Numbered from the stretch's first letter, positions 11,225 through 22,157 are shown. The stretch: 64,000 nt of DNA from an uncultured Cycloclasticus sp. (GCA_913060865.1 CAJXTU010000001.1:186001-250000); one strand, 5' to 3'. Program-made: numbers and translations. Notes: generated by a model not told the origin, from the letters alone.

Positions 11225-11965
11225 TCAAGGTTTTTGCCGAAGAAGGCGGTTTAATTCGGCTTGATGCCGCCTGCTAATAGTTAGTATCTCCTCGCTGCCG
11301 TGTAGGTGCGCGTGGAATTGCCCCGTGTTTGATTTTGAAATGGATTGTATCGCACTGATGTTAATTAAAGCGTTTCTGTGAATGCGGAAGAAATTTTCGC
11401 TGAACTCTTCTTCCAGCGCTTTAAGCGACTCTTCAAGTAAAATGGAATCGTTGCTGGTGGCTGCAAGCACGTATTTGTTATCTGCTTTGAAAAACAAAAT
11501 ATCGCTAATGTTAAGTCGTTTTAATCCGGTATGTGTCTGAGCGCAAAGGTGTTGCCGAGGAGACTTTGCTGAGGTTGCCGGCTTTGGTACGTCGCTAGAG
11601 TGGGTGTTAAAGCGTGCTGCTTTCTCTATAGCTTGCTGGAGCCGCGCCTGTTTTACCGGCTTGAGTAAATAATCAATCGCATTTTTATCAAAGGCCTCAA
11701 GGGCGTATTCATCATAGGCGGTGACAAAAATGATTTGAGTTTTTACGTTATTCTTAGCTATTTTACTGGCCGCTTGTAAGCCATCCATTGCCGGCATTCG
11801 GATGTCTAGCAGGGCGAGGTCGGGGCGATATTTTATGCATTGATCTACAGCCTCTAAGCCATTGCTGGCAGTGGCGTAAACGATATGTTCAGGGCTTATT
11901 TCTTCCACTAATCGTTTTAAACGTAGTCTGGCGAGTGGTTCGTCGTCTGCGATTAGAATTTTCAT
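11225..11965 (-). CDS. LytTR-family response regulator (AlgR-like)
   Basis: REC domain (ILIADDEPLAR...LLDIRMPAMDG) plus LytTR domain; next to hemC as in pseudomonads. Confidence 0.92.
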   Translation of the reverse strand: MKILIADDEPLARLRLKRLVEEISPEHIVYATASNGLEAVDQCIKYRPDLALLDIRMPAMDGLQAASKIAKNNVKTQIIFVTAYDEYALEAFDKNAIDYLLKPVKQARLQQAIEKAARFNTHSSDVPKPATSAKSPRQHLCAQTHTGLKRLNISDILFFKADNKYVLAATSNDSILLEESLKALEEEFSENFFRIHRNALINISAIQSISKSNTGQFHAHLHGSEEILTISRRHQAELNRLLRQKP

Positions 11966-13017
11966 GAGTACTTAGTTTGATAAGGAAATTTGAGTTGTGT
12001 TTGAAATTCCCCGCCACTTGAACTGATCAGCAATTTGCTTTGATCGGGAAAACATTGCGCCATGCGTAAGCGAATATTGTTGATGGCCATGTTATTGCTG
12101 GAGCGGATGCTAGTGGGTTGATCAAGGTTAATAGGGTTTTTGACGAGGAGGGTAATGATGTTTTTATCCATGTGAGCGACAATGCTTAATGTGCCGCCTT
12201 TCTCGCTGGGTTCAATACCATGGTAAATAGCATTTTCAATAATCGGTTGGATACTTAACGGTGGTATTAAGGCATTGTCTGGAATAGCAAAGAGGTCTAT
12301 CTCTATTAATAAGCGCTCGCCGAGCCGAGTTTGCTCAATATTTAAGTACTGTTGAACAAGGGTCAGCTCTTGTTTAAAAGGTATAAGTCGCTTGGATGTT
12401 TGCATATTGGCTCTAAATAACTCGGATAAATCTTCAGTGAGTGTTTCTGCTAGGGCAGGGTTTAAGCGAGTTAAGCTGGCAATGGTATTGAGGCTGTTGA
12501 ATAAGAAATGTGGGCGTATTCGAGCTTGTAATGCATCAAGTTGTGCATTCGCTTCGGCTTTAGATTGTTTTCTCCATTGAAATTGAATGTATAGAAAACG
12601 TAGTAAAATGAGACTAAAAATGATGCTGATCCCAACATTTCTGAAGTAAATGCTCATATGGTTTTGACTGGGCGTCATAAACAAGTCTAATTGCGGTAAC
12701 AATGATGAGATAACCCAGGTAATAAAGAGGGTTGTTATGTTGATAGTGAAAAACATCAAAATACAGATGTAGATGGGTGAGCAGCGATTTATTTGATGTT
12801 TAAAGGCGCAAAAAATGCTGGCACAGGTAAACCCGACCCAGAGGATAAATAAAGCGTTTAAACTCAGCGCATTCCAAAAGTCTCCAGATATAAAACTAGT
12901 ATTTAACGCGAGAATGATAGCCAATAGTTGGGCAATGAGTGTGAGATACAGGACATTTTTTGCACGGCACATATCAGGTAAAAAATATGACTGATCTGTT
13001 AGAAAACTTTTGTCCAT
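11962..13017 (-). CDS. LytS/AlgZ-like membrane sensor histidine kinase
   Basis: TM region then ALQARIRPHFLFNSLNTIASL H-box and PPLSIQPIIENAIYHGIE N-box; overlaps the response regulator. Confidence 0.92.
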   Translation of the reverse strand: MDKSFLTDQSYFLPDMCRAKNVLYLTLIAQLLAIILALNTSFISGDFWNALSLNALFILWVGFTCASIFCAFKHQINRCSPIYICILMFFTINITTLFITWVISSLLPQLDLFMTPSQNHMSIYFRNVGISIIFSLILLRFLYIQFQWRKQSKAEANAQLDALQARIRPHFLFNSLNTIASLTRLNPALAETLTEDLSELFRANMQTSKRLIPFKQELTLVQQYLNIEQTRLGERLLIEIDLFAIPDNALIPPLSIQPIIENAIYHGIEPSEKGGTLSIVAHMDKNIITLLVKNPINLDQPTSIRSSNNMAINNIRLRMAQCFPDQSKLLISSSGGEFQTQLKFPYQTKYS

Positions 13018-13106
13018 GATATGAGTGTTAACTCGTTGTCTATTCGCTCAAATTAAGCCAATCTTAAGTGATATACTAGGCGAAATTTCATATTTATTCG
13101 TAAAAC

Positions 13107-14504
13107 ATGTCTCAAGATAAGCAAAATAAACTGTGGGGTGGACGCTTCACTGAAAGCACCGACGCCTTTGTTCAAGCATTTACTGCCTCTGTTAACTTTG
13201 ATCAACGCTTAGCGCCTTACGATATTCAAGGCTCAATTGCACACGCAAAAATGCTCACCCACGTGGGTATCTTAACGGAGCAGGAGTGCTTGCAAATTAC
13301 AGACGGCTTGGCTGATATTCTGGATAGTATCCAGGCGGGTGAGTTTGAATGGTCTATTGCACTTGAAGACGTGCATATGAACATAGAAGCAGCATTAACC
13401 GAACGCATTGGTGTTGCGGGGAAAAAACTGCATACTGGGCGTTCTCGCAATGACCAAGTGGCGACTGATATTCGTTTGTTTTTGCGTGAGCAATTGCTCT
13501 TGATTAAATCAGAGCTAACCCGTTTGCAAGAAGGTCTTGTCGGCTTAGCGGAGAAGCATGCGGATACAATTATGCCGGGGTTTACCCACCTGCAAGTGGC
13601 ACAACCAGTAACGTTTGGGCATCATCTAATGGCGTGGTTTGAAATGCTAAAACGCGATGCGGAACGATTCGCCGATTGCGCTAAACGTGTCAATGTTATG
13701 CCGTTAGGCTCAGCAGCTCTGGCGGGTACAAGTTACCCGATTGATCGTTTAATGACCGCTGAATTGCTTGGTTTCTCACGCCCTTCAGCAAATTCACTAG
13801 ATGGAGTGAGTGATCGCGACTTTGCGATTGAATTTTGTGCGGCATCGGCATTATTGATGACCCATTTATCACGCTTTTCTGAAGAAATAGTGTTGTGGAC
13901 GAGCGCGCAATTTAACTTTATCCATTTGCCTGATGCGTTTTGCACCGGCTCGTCGATTATGCCGCAGAAGAAAAATCCCGATGTGCCTGAGTTGGTGCGA
14001 GGTAAAACCGGCCGAGTAAATGGCCATTTGGTGTCGCTGTTAACGTTAATGAAGTCTCAACCTTTGGCGTACAACAAAGATAACCAAGAAGATAAGGAGC
14101 CGTTATTTGATACGGTTGATACCGTATTAGGTTCATTACGCGCCTTTGCGGATATGGTGCCTAACATTGAGCCGGTGAAAGAATCGATGCTGAAGGCGGC
14201 AAAACAAGGTTTTTCTACGGCAACAGACCTAGCTGATTACTTGGTAGGCAAAGGGATTCCATTCAGAGATGCGCACGAAATTGTGGGTTTAGCCGTTCGC
14301 TTAGGAACTGACACGAATCGTGATTTGTCCGAGCTATCGCTTGATGAGTTGCAGAGTTTTTCAGCAGAAATTTCTGACGATGTGTTTAGTGTCTTGACCT
14401 TAGAAGGCTCGGTAGCTGCACGTGATCATATTGGCGGCACTGCGCCTAATCAAGTGCGTCTGGCGGTAAGGGAAGCAAAAGCATTTTTGGTCCAGTTAAA
14501 ATAA
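13107..14504 (+). CDS. argH: Argininosuccinate lyase
   Basis: [26 protein letters not shown] fumarase-superfamily signature. Confidence 0.97.
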   Translation: MSQDKQNKLWGGRFTESTDAFVQAFTASVNFDQRLAPYDIQGSIAHAKMLTHVGILTEQECLQITDGLADILDSIQAGEFEWSIALEDVHMNIEAALTERIGVAGKKLHTGRSRNDQVATDIRLFLREQLLLIKSELTRLQEGLVGLAEKHADTIMPGFTHLQVAQPVTFGHHLMAWFEMLKRDAERFADCAKRVNVMPLGSAALAGTSYPIDRLMTAELLGFSRPSANSLDGVSDRDFAIEFCAASALLMTHLSRFSEEIVLWTSAQFNFIHLPDAFCTGSSIMPQKKNPDVPELVRGKTGRVNGHLVSLLTLMKSQPLAYNKDNQEDKEPLFDTVDTVLGSLRAFADMVPNIEPVKESMLKAAKQGFSTATDLADYLVGKGIPFRDAHEIVGLAVRLGTDTNRDLSELSLDELQSFSAEISDDVFSVLTLEGSVAARDHIGGTAPNQVRLAVREAKAFLVQLK

Positions 14505-14583
14505 GCTAAAAAAAGTCGGCATTTTTCTTAAAATCAGCAATACTTAGGGTACCGTTAATACTAAGAATAACTGATTGCTCAAA

Positions 14584-15387
14584 ATGTTTGATTCATTATC
14601 AGGGAGTTGGGGTCAACAGGCGCTTGAAGTCGTCGACTTTGGTGTGCTGGTGTTAAGCGATCAACGAACGCAATGGGTCAACCCCTACCTTCTTGCTTTA
14701 CTGGGTTTAAAAGAAAGTGACTTGGCGGGTAGCATCATTTCAAAAGAGGACCGGCTTTCTACTTTATTGCTGGGTACAGATAACCCTTTTCTTATTGTCA
14801 ATCAGCTGGGTCATGACACATGGCTAAAGCGTGAGCATGTGAAAACACCTGAGCATGACATTTATTTTTTTCATGAGTGTACAGATCTCGTTATTATTGG
14901 TAACGAATGTCGGCGGTTACAAAAAGATTTGTCCGATTTAAACCCAAAGGATCCGGTTACTGGAATGATGAGTAACGACATTATTATTGAAATGCTCGAT
15001 GGGCATATTAGCCGCAGTCGTCGTTATGATAACCCGCTATCTTTGTTAAGAATAAGTTACGCATTTTCTGAACAAATGGATTCGCTCCTGTTTTCTCAAT
15101 GTATTAAACGGATTGCGTTCTTTCTTAAAGATCAACTGCGTTGGGCAGACCAAATTGGCATGTTAGATCGGTATACTTTTTTAGTTATATTGCCTGAGAC
15201 TGACTACCAATCGGCGGCGGCTTTATTGAAAAAATTTAATGAAGAACCGCATTTATCACTATTTTCAAAAGGTGATGGTCGGCCGCTTTCTTTTTCGGTC
15301 GGGCTAACCGAGTGGTCAAAAGGCGATACGACCAAGAAAATGTTACAAAATATCCGACAGGATGTTGATTTAACGATGATGACGTAA
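14584..15387 (+). CDS. PAS-like plus degenerate GGDEF-domain protein
   Basis: DPVTGMMSNDIIIEMLDGHISRSRRYDNPLSLL matches the GGDEF N-terminal signature, but the active loop reads RWADQIGMLDRYTFLVILPET instead of R.GGDEF. ATG at 14584 preferred over TTG 14575. Confidence 0.7.
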   Translation: MFDSLSGSWGQQALEVVDFGVLVLSDQRTQWVNPYLLALLGLKESDLAGSIISKEDRLSTLLLGTDNPFLIVNQLGHDTWLKREHVKTPEHDIYFFHECTDLVIIGNECRRLQKDLSDLNPKDPVTGMMSNDIIIEMLDGHISRSRRYDNPLSLLRISYAFSEQMDSLLFSQCIKRIAFFLKDQLRWADQIGMLDRYTFLVILPETDYQSAAALLKKFNEEPHLSLFSKGDGRPLSFSVGLTEWSKGDTTKKMLQNIRQDVDLTMMT

Positions 15388-15390
15388 GGG

Positions 15391-18234
15391 ATGCCTGAAA
15401 TACCAAAAAGGGCGGCAGAAAAGCATACCTTAAAGAAAATTAATTTAGTGGGTGCTGATGGCGACATCAGTAAGAAAAGCCTGAGACTGATCAAACAACG
15501 TTTTTTAAACCTACATAAGTTGAAGATGCAGCGAGCATTGGATGCGGTTACGCCTCGTCAGAAGATATTTTTAGAACTGTTGCCCTTGTTGTTTCACGTC
15601 AATCATCCTGTGTTGCCGGGTTATGTTTCAAGTAAGGCGCCGGCAGGTATCGCGGATTATACCCCCAGTAAACTATCCATTGATAAGGCCAAAAAATTAG
15701 GCAAAGGGTTTGTTTATAGTAAAAGAGCAAAGCGATCTTTTGGCATTGAATCCATTTTCTTGATGGGAAGCGTTGGCAGCATTGCTTACGCTAAGGGAAG
15801 CGATATGGATTTGTGGCTGTGTCATGCACCGAATTTGATCGCTAAAGATTTAGAAGTATTGAAACAAAAAACGGCAGATATTGAGAAATGGGCGGGTACG
15901 CTGGGCTTAGAGGTACATTTCTTTTTGATAGATGCAGCGCAATTTAAAAAAGGTGTGGCGACGCCATTATCGTCTGACAGTAGTGGCAGTACCCAGCATC
16001 ATTTATTATTGGAAGAGTTTTATCGTACAGCCTTATATGTTGCAGGGCGTTATCCGGTTTGGTGGTTGGTGCCACCTGAAGCCGAAAATAATTACCAAGA
16101 GTTTGTCGATAATTTATTGAAACAACGTTTTATTGATAGGAATGATGTTATTGATTTTGGCGGGCTTGAGAATATTCCTGCCGAAGAGTTTTTAGGCGCA
16201 TCATTTTGGCATTTGTACAAAGCGATTGATTCACCATACAAATCGTTGTTGAAGTTGATGTTAATGGAATCATACGTCGATCAATACCCCAACTCACATT
16301 GGGCTGCGCTATTAATGAAAGAGCGTATATATGCGGGTGAGGCGGATGTTAATAAATCAGATGCTTATCTCATCTTGTACGATGTGTTAGAGCGATATTT
16401 CGTTAAACGAAATGAACCAGAACGTTTGAATTTAATGCGTTATTGCTTTTATAGTAAAGTCAGTGAGCATACTCGTACTCGTTCAAAGCACGATTGGCGT
16501 CAGCAGGTGTTTAATGAGATGTTGGCTAAGTGGGAGCCATTGCCTGATTATCTTGAACGTTCTCTTAAACAAGAGAGTTGGGATATCTCTCAAATTCAGC
16601 TGGAAAAAGAGCGTTTGACTAATGAGTTGAAGGACAGTTATCGGTTATTGATAAAGTTTGCCAAAGAACGAATAGATAAGTCAAAGCGCGATAGTGATGA
16701 GTTGGTGTTGCTAGGTAGAAAATTGAATGCGGCGTTTGAAAAAAGGCCAAGCAAACTAGAGCGTTCTACGATTAAAAACTCACGAACCAAGCAAGAAAGC
16801 AGGGTTGTTTTAAAGCGAGTTGAGACAAAAAATGAACCAATAAATTGGTCCCTTAGTCGGCTAGATATCAATCAACAGGAACACTTTATTCGTCAAGCGC
16901 ATAGCCTGATTAATTTGTTGGCTTGGAGTGTTGATTATGGTGTTTTGGGCGAAAAAACTAAGATTGCCTTAGATCCGGGGGAGAGCCAAATAACTTCGCG
17001 TGAGGTAACGCAAACACTGCGTACCATTTTGGCATTTTTTAATGCGCTGCCAGAGACCCCAGCTCATCTTGATGCGTATCGTCATGAGCCCTTAGTAACC
17101 GATGCGTTGCTAGTGATTAATTCGGGCTTAGACTCAATGAGCGATTTTACCGATAAAGGCGTTAATTTAACGAGTGAACGCTCGGATGCGCTAAGTTTTG
17201 GTTCTCAACGTCGTAATTTAATTCATACTGTCGATATGATGCTGCGTAATTCATGGAACGAAATTATTGTTGCTAAATACGACTCGATGAGTGGTTTGAT
17301 GGCGTGTTTGTGCGGAATTTTTGACCCGAAAACTTGGGGGCCGGCTCAGGCGTTACCGAATTTAAGGTGTATAAGTTATAACTCGCCCAGAGCCATGAGC
17401 GTGGCAAAGCGAGTGCAGGAGCTTTTTACAGAAGCTGCGGCGGTATTTAAACACTACAGCGATACAAGCTCTCCAAGATTTGTCGTCCAATTTGCTCGTG
17501 CGTTTTGCGTGATGCAAATAAAGAATCATAAAATGACGGCTATTGAGGTGGCAGAGGCCGATCTATTAAAGTCGTTATCAGCACCACAGTCTATTTTTAG
17601 TCCTATATATTTTGATCGTAGGATGGATCAAAAAGGTTTGCTGCCTGTCATCTATGGGCGTCATAAGCCAGGTCAGGTGCAACTTTATTATGTTTGTATT
17701 AGTGATGCTAAAACGCAAATTTATATTTTGGATGAGAAGGGCTCGCTATTTTTTAAAGAGCAAGAGTTCATTGATGAGAATACCTTATTACAAGCATATA
17801 AAGAGCTGATAGATAATATGTTTTATCGGCGAGGCCTGACAACGTATGAACAAAATAATACGCCGTTTGATTTGGATATAGAATGCTATAGAGCTGAAAA
17901 AATTCGACAACATTGGGCGTTAGAGAAAGTGTCTGTTGCGGATAGAAAGTCAAATAAGAAGATGGATGTTCGTGTGGCTTATGATGCACAGACAAAGCAG
18001 CCGCACATTTATTGTAACGGCCAGCTTTTTTCAAGCTTAGAGTATGGCGCTGAACTATATAACGAGGTGTCTGCATTTATTCGGCAAGAAAGATCGTCGA
18101 GCGCCATATATTCTGTCTATATTACTGACATTGATGTGCCGTACGAAGAATTGGGCGCATCAAGTTATGCGCAATTACAAACGATTCATTATTTGAATTA
18201 CAAACAGCGTGTTGAAGAAAAGTTAAATATTTAA
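15391..18234 (+). CDS. cyaA: Class I adenylate cyclase
   Basis: 947 aa; FLMGSVGSIAYAKGSDMDLWLCH nucleotidyltransferase motif typical of CyaA. Confidence 0.93.
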   Translation: MPEIPKRAAEKHTLKKINLVGADGDISKKSLRLIKQRFLNLHKLKMQRALDAVTPRQKIFLELLPLLFHVNHPVLPGYVSSKAPAGIADYTPSKLSIDKAKKLGKGFVYSKRAKRSFGIESIFLMGSVGSIAYAKGSDMDLWLCHAPNLIAKDLEVLKQKTADIEKWAGTLGLEVHFFLIDAAQFKKGVATPLSSDSSGSTQHHLLLEEFYRTALYVAGRYPVWWLVPPEAENNYQEFVDNLLKQRFIDRNDVIDFGGLENIPAEEFLGASFWHLYKAIDSPYKSLLKLMLMESYVDQYPNSHWAALLMKERIYAGEADVNKSDAYLILYDVLERYFVKRNEPERLNLMRYCFYSKVSEHTRTRSKHDWRQQVFNEMLAKWEPLPDYLERSLKQESWDISQIQLEKERLTNELKDSYRLLIKFAKERIDKSKRDSDELVLLGRKLNAAFEKRPSKLERSTIKNSRTKQESRVVLKRVETKNEPINWSLSRLDINQQEHFIRQAHSLINLLAWSVDYGVLGEKTKIALDPGESQITSREVTQTLRTILAFFNALPETPAHLDAYRHEPLVTDALLVINSGLDSMSDFTDKGVNLTSERSDALSFGSQRRNLIHTVDMMLRNSWNEIIVAKYDSMSGLMACLCGIFDPKTWGPAQALPNLRCISYNSPRAMSVAKRVQELFTEAAAVFKHYSDTSSPRFVVQFARAFCVMQIKNHKMTAIEVAEADLLKSLSAPQSIFSPIYFDRRMDQKGLLPVIYGRHKPGQVQLYYVCISDAKTQIYILDEKGSLFFKEQEFIDENTLLQAYKELIDNMFYRRGLTTYEQNNTPFDLDIECYRAEKIRQHWALEKVSVADRKSNKKMDVRVAYDAQTKQPHIYCNGQLFSSLEYGAELYNEVSAFIRQERSSSAIYSVYITDIDVPYEELGASSYAQLQTIHYLNYKQRVEEKLNI

Positions 18235-18451
18235 TGTTCTTTGCGGATGAATTTTGGGCAGGTTAGAGCACCTAATAAAAGGGAGCATGCTTTTTTGTGT
18301 TTGATCAGCATCATATTTATTCGCTGAATAAAAGGCGGTTAATATTTAAGTCGGTATTTTGATGAAAGCTGGTTTTAAGCGACCGAGCACAAGCAAGTTG
18401 AATGTTTCATTTCAGTAAACGTATGCCTGAAGTAATACTTAGGGGTGCAGT

Positions 18452-18491
18452 CCCTTAACCTCCGAGTGTCAAAATAATTCGGAGGTTAGGG
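18452..18491. terminator. Hairpin between convergent cyaA and peroxiredoxin genes
   Basis: cccttaacctccga...tcggaggttagggg; perfect taacctccga/tcggaggtta core; no long T tract. Confidence 0.5.
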
Positions 18492-18505
18492 GCGGAAGAG
18501 GTTTG

Positions 18506-19030
18506 CTATGCGCTTTTAAGGTGATTCAGTAACGTGTCAACATCGCTGCAAGTGAACGGGTCGTCAGGACAGTTGTCCATTTTTCCCGGCTCACTGAACA
18601 GAGCAGTAATGGTTTCATCCTCTACGATCATGGAATAGCGCCAAGATCGATCGCCGAACCCTAAATTGTCTTTTTTAACGAGCATGCCCATTAACCGTGT
18701 GAACTCGCCATTGCCATCAGGTAGCATTTTTACGTTGTTGATGCCGAGATTTTTGCTCCATTGGAACATCGTGAAAGCGTCGTTCACGCTGAGGCAATAA
18801 ACTTCATCAACGCCAAGGTCTTTTAGTTCTTGGTATTTTGCTTCAAACCCTGGTAAATGGGTGCTAGAGCAGGTGGGGGTGAATGCGCCGGGTAAGGCGA
18901 GTACGACTATTTTTTTACCTTTGAAGATGTCGGCTGTTGTAACGTCCTGCCAACGGAATGGGTTATCGCCTTCGATGCTTGCGTCTCTAACGCGTGTTTT
19001 GAATGTTACTTGAGGTACGGTATGGGTCAT
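18506..19030 (-). CDS. Peroxiredoxin (Prx5-like, AhpC/TSA-redoxin superfamily)
   Basis: ALPGAFTPTCSSTHLPGFEAKY peroxidatic Cys motif; MTHTVPQVTF start preferred. Confidence 0.9.
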   Translation of the reverse strand: MTHTVPQVTFKTRVRDASIEGDNPFRWQDVTTADIFKGKKIVVLALPGAFTPTCSSTHLPGFEAKYQELKDLGVDEVYCLSVNDAFTMFQWSKNLGINNVKMLPDGNGEFTRLMGMLVKKDNLGFGDRSWRYSMIVEDETITALFSEPGKMDNCPDDPFTCSDVDTLLNHLKSA

Positions 19031-19144
19031 TTTTCTCTCCAGTGTTGGTGTTAATACGCGAGTATTCGCGCTGACTGGGGACAGTGTAAGCAATACATTC
19101 GCTTAGGTAAAATCGATTGTTTTTATAGTATCAATAGGCAGCGC

Positions 19145-20026
19145 CTATTTAGACCTAGACTGTTGAATGAGTTGCTTGAGTTTGTTGATTAATAGCGATT
19201 TTGGGGTGGTTTTTCGCCAGACAAGACAGATGGTACGTTGAGGCTGGGGTTCTCTAAAAGGTATATACCGAATATTGCTGTCATCGTTTTGAATGGCGAT
19301 ATCGGGCATAAATGTAATGCCGGTATTGGCGCGAACCATTTGTCTTAGGGTTTCTAAACTGGTCGCTCGGACGTTTTGTTCTTCCTCCGCGCCGTTGAGT
19401 TGGCAAAACTGAAGCGCTTGATCACGCAGGCAGTGTCCCTCGTCCAATAACAGTAAGGGTTCGCCAACTAAATCTGATGGGTTAATGGAAGCTTGTTTGG
19501 CTAGATGGTGTTGAGCAGAAACAGCTAATTTAAATGTATCGTCAAATAAGCGCTCGGCAACTAAGTCATCTTCTTTAATGGGCGCGGCTAATAACGCAGC
19601 GTCAAGGTCACCATTTTTAAGTTGCTGAATGAGTGTGTCTGTTTTTTCTTCGACTAAAATGAGCCGTATATGTGGAAGTTGGTTTTTTATTAAAGGGACT
19701 AGGCTAGGTAAAATATAGGAGGCAAGTGTCGGAAATGCACCCAATTTAAAATTACCCGCTAATGGGTTTTGCGCATTAGCTGAGATCTCTTCAATTAAAT
19801 CGACGTCTTGAAGAATGTGCTTCGCCGTTGCGATAATGAGTTCGCCGACGTCGGTGATTAAAACGCGTTTATTATTACGTTCAAATATTTTTACTCCCAG
19901 GGATTCTTCAAGCTTTTTAACTTGCATGCTTAGCGTTGGCTGGCTGACAAAGCATTGCTGAGCGGCTTTAACAAAACTTTTTGTATGAGCGACAGCGACG
20001 ATATACTTTAAATCACGGAGGTTCAT
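19145..20026 (-). CDS. oxyR: LysR-family hydrogen peroxide sensor OxyR
   Basis: LysR HTH, and GHCLRDQALQFC carrying both redox cysteines of the OxyR family. Confidence 0.93.
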   Translation of the reverse strand: MNLRDLKYIVAVAHTKSFVKAAQQCFVSQPTLSMQVKKLEESLGVKIFERNNKRVLITDVGELIIATAKHILQDVDLIEEISANAQNPLAGNFKLGAFPTLASYILPSLVPLIKNQLPHIRLILVEEKTDTLIQQLKNGDLDAALLAAPIKEDDLVAERLFDDTFKLAVSAQHHLAKQASINPSDLVGEPLLLLDEGHCLRDQALQFCQLNGAEEEQNVRATSLETLRQMVRANTGITFMPDIAIQNDDSNIRYIPFREPQPQRTICLVWRKTTPKSLLINKLKQLIQQSRSK

Positions 20027-20071
20027 AAGAGGTCAGTTTGATTATTGTGATCAGTGATTATTCAAGGCTGT

Positions 20072-20431
20072 TTATAAAAAAATGATAAGCCACGTAGAGG
20101 CGGTTAAAGCGACAGCAAATAAGACGGCGGCTGAGCTAATGTCCTTTGCTCTACCGGATAATTCATGGTGCTCAAGCCCAATTCTATCTATCGTTGCTTC
20201 AATAGCAGAATTTAACAATTCTATAATGATGAGTAGGAGTAAACTGCCAACTAACAACACCCTTTCAACAGGTGTGTTGCCAACAAAGAAGGCTAACGGT
20301 ATGCCGATTGATGCAAGGATAACTTCTTGCCTGAAAGCCTCTTCATGTACCCAGCAAGCTTTTATACCCGCTGCGGAGTTGTACCCAGCAGCTTTTAGCC
20401 GTTGCAAGCCTTTTAAGTTTTGTCCTGCCAT
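20072..20431 (-). CDS. dgkA: Diacylglycerol kinase
   Basis: AGYNSAAGIKACWVHEEAFRQE and ELLNSAIEATIDRIGLEHHELSGRAKDISSAAV signature. Confidence 0.95.
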   Translation of the reverse strand: MAGQNLKGLQRLKAAGYNSAAGIKACWVHEEAFRQEVILASIGIPLAFFVGNTPVERVLLVGSLLLLIIIELLNSAIEATIDRIGLEHHELSGRAKDISSAAVLFAVALTASTWLIIFL

Positions 20432-20462
20432 CGTGGTTTGCCGTGTGCTCGTTATTCGCTGT

Positions 20463-22157
20463 TTAGTTTAACGCAATGGTATCTTTGTGTAATAAAGAAC
20501 TAAAATTAATCATCTTTTTTCTCGCGTACGGTGAGCCAATCATACGTTTTCGAGTAACAAAGTTAGGGTTGAAAATACTGCGTGTTTGGTCATTACCTTT
20601 AAAATCTATACCTGCTAAATCAGCCCAGCTGTAGATGAAATCAGATGTTTGGTATGAGCGATTTAAGGTATTTTGAAGGCTTGGCATGGCGTGCTCTCTT
20701 TTCCATTCGGGAGATAACCAGGCCATAAATGGAATGGTATACATAGCCGGTGTCGGCTTGCCTTCATTTCTCCCGCAAAATAAATCAGCTTCGGTATCGT
20801 ATACCTCTTCACCGTGATCTGAGAAATAAACTAAAGAGCTATTTGATGATTTATTTTTTAATATATTAATTAAACTGGCGACAACATGATCGTTAAATAG
20901 TATCGCGTTATCGTAATCATTGTATTCCTCAGCATGTTCTTCTGGTACCCAATCGGGCATACCCGAGCGGTCATTAAATTGCTTGAAATTTTCTGGGTAG
21001 CGATAATTATACTTACGGTGCGTTCCTAATAAGTGAACGACAATAAATGTTGGGCCCTCAGTATCATCTATCGCTTTTTTAAAGGGCTCTAGAACATCAT
21101 CATCGAATTGGCCTGAATTCTGAACGCGATTATTATTTAAATAAACCTGTTGGTCAGCTTGTTGTGAAAACGTAAGAAGCAAGGTGTTACGTTTTGTTTG
21201 TGTTTGCTGATTGGTAATCCAAAGTGATTGATAGCCAGCTTGGCGCATCATATTCATCAGAGTTGGCTTGGTTAAGTAAGTATCAGGGTCTTGTTGGTCA
21301 GCAAAAGTAAGGACTTGTTGCAAGGCTTCAATGGTGGAGGGCCTTGGACTAATGACATCGGTATATGTCAGCAATTCACTGCGCATATTATCTAACTGAG
21401 GGGTTGTCTTGCGGGGGTAGCCGTATAGGCTCATTCTTTGGGAATTAGTCGACTCCCCTATAACAAGCACCATTGTTTGTTTGTTATTTGTGTGAGCAAA
21501 GTTATCTAGAGGGGGTACTCGGGTACTTTCAGCTAGTTGCTTATTCATCGCATCTAGGACTTTTGTGTATTTAAAATACCCAGCAATCATATTCCAGGGT
21601 GCCGCAGGCTCAATGTGATCTTGCAATGATTTAACGGAATGCTCCCAACTATTTCCATAAACGATCAGCGGCTTTAAAAAACCGCCTCCAAATAGCAGTG
21701 AAATAACACAAATAGTGATGGTCTTATTTAGTCTAGGCAAATACACGGGCGATAATTGATGCCAAAGGTAAGCGCCAATGGTGGCGTGAGCTATAACCAG
21801 TATGACAATTGTGGAGTCAATATATGACTCTATAAACTCCTTACTTTCGGAGAGATTTGATTCAAATATGATAAAGAGTACGCTTTGCGAAAAATCTTGC
21901 CCGTAAATATAAAAATAACTAAGGCTGACGAGTGAGGCAGGCCAAATTAAAAGTCCAATAATGGCTGAAATTTTGCGTGTATATTGTGGCCATATTAAAG
22001 CGGGAATGATCCAAAGGGTCGATACTAACAGCGCCTGCCTAATGCCAACCGTGTTTGACATCCCCGCTGCATAAATAAGAATTTGAGTTAACCCAGAGAA
22101 GTAAAAGAAATACAGATACAGCTTACCCAACGATTTCCAGCTAAAATTTTGTGCCAT
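20463..22157 (-). CDS. eptA: Phosphoethanolamine transferase, EptA/sulfatase family
   Basis: N-terminal TM helices, VLVIGESTNSQRMSLYGYPRKTTP, VVHLLGTHRKYNYRYP, SLVYFSDHGEEVYD. Confidence 0.9.
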   Translation of the reverse strand: MAQNFSWKSLGKLYLYFFYFSGLTQILIYAAGMSNTVGIRQALLVSTLWIIPALIWPQYTRKISAIIGLLIWPASLVSLSYFYIYGQDFSQSVLFIIFESNLSESKEFIESYIDSTIVILVIAHATIGAYLWHQLSPVYLPRLNKTITICVISLLFGGGFLKPLIVYGNSWEHSVKSLQDHIEPAAPWNMIAGYFKYTKVLDAMNKQLAESTRVPPLDNFAHTNNKQTMVLVIGESTNSQRMSLYGYPRKTTPQLDNMRSELLTYTDVISPRPSTIEALQQVLTFADQQDPDTYLTKPTLMNMMRQAGYQSLWITNQQTQTKRNTLLLTFSQQADQQVYLNNNRVQNSGQFDDDVLEPFKKAIDDTEGPTFIVVHLLGTHRKYNYRYPENFKQFNDRSGMPDWVPEEHAEEYNDYDNAILFNDHVVASLINILKNKSSNSSLVYFSDHGEEVYDTEADLFCGRNEGKPTPAMYTIPFMAWLSPEWKREHAMPSLQNTLNRSYQTSDFIYSWADLAGIDFKGNDQTRSIFNPNFVTRKRMIGSPYARKKMINFSSLLHKDTIALN

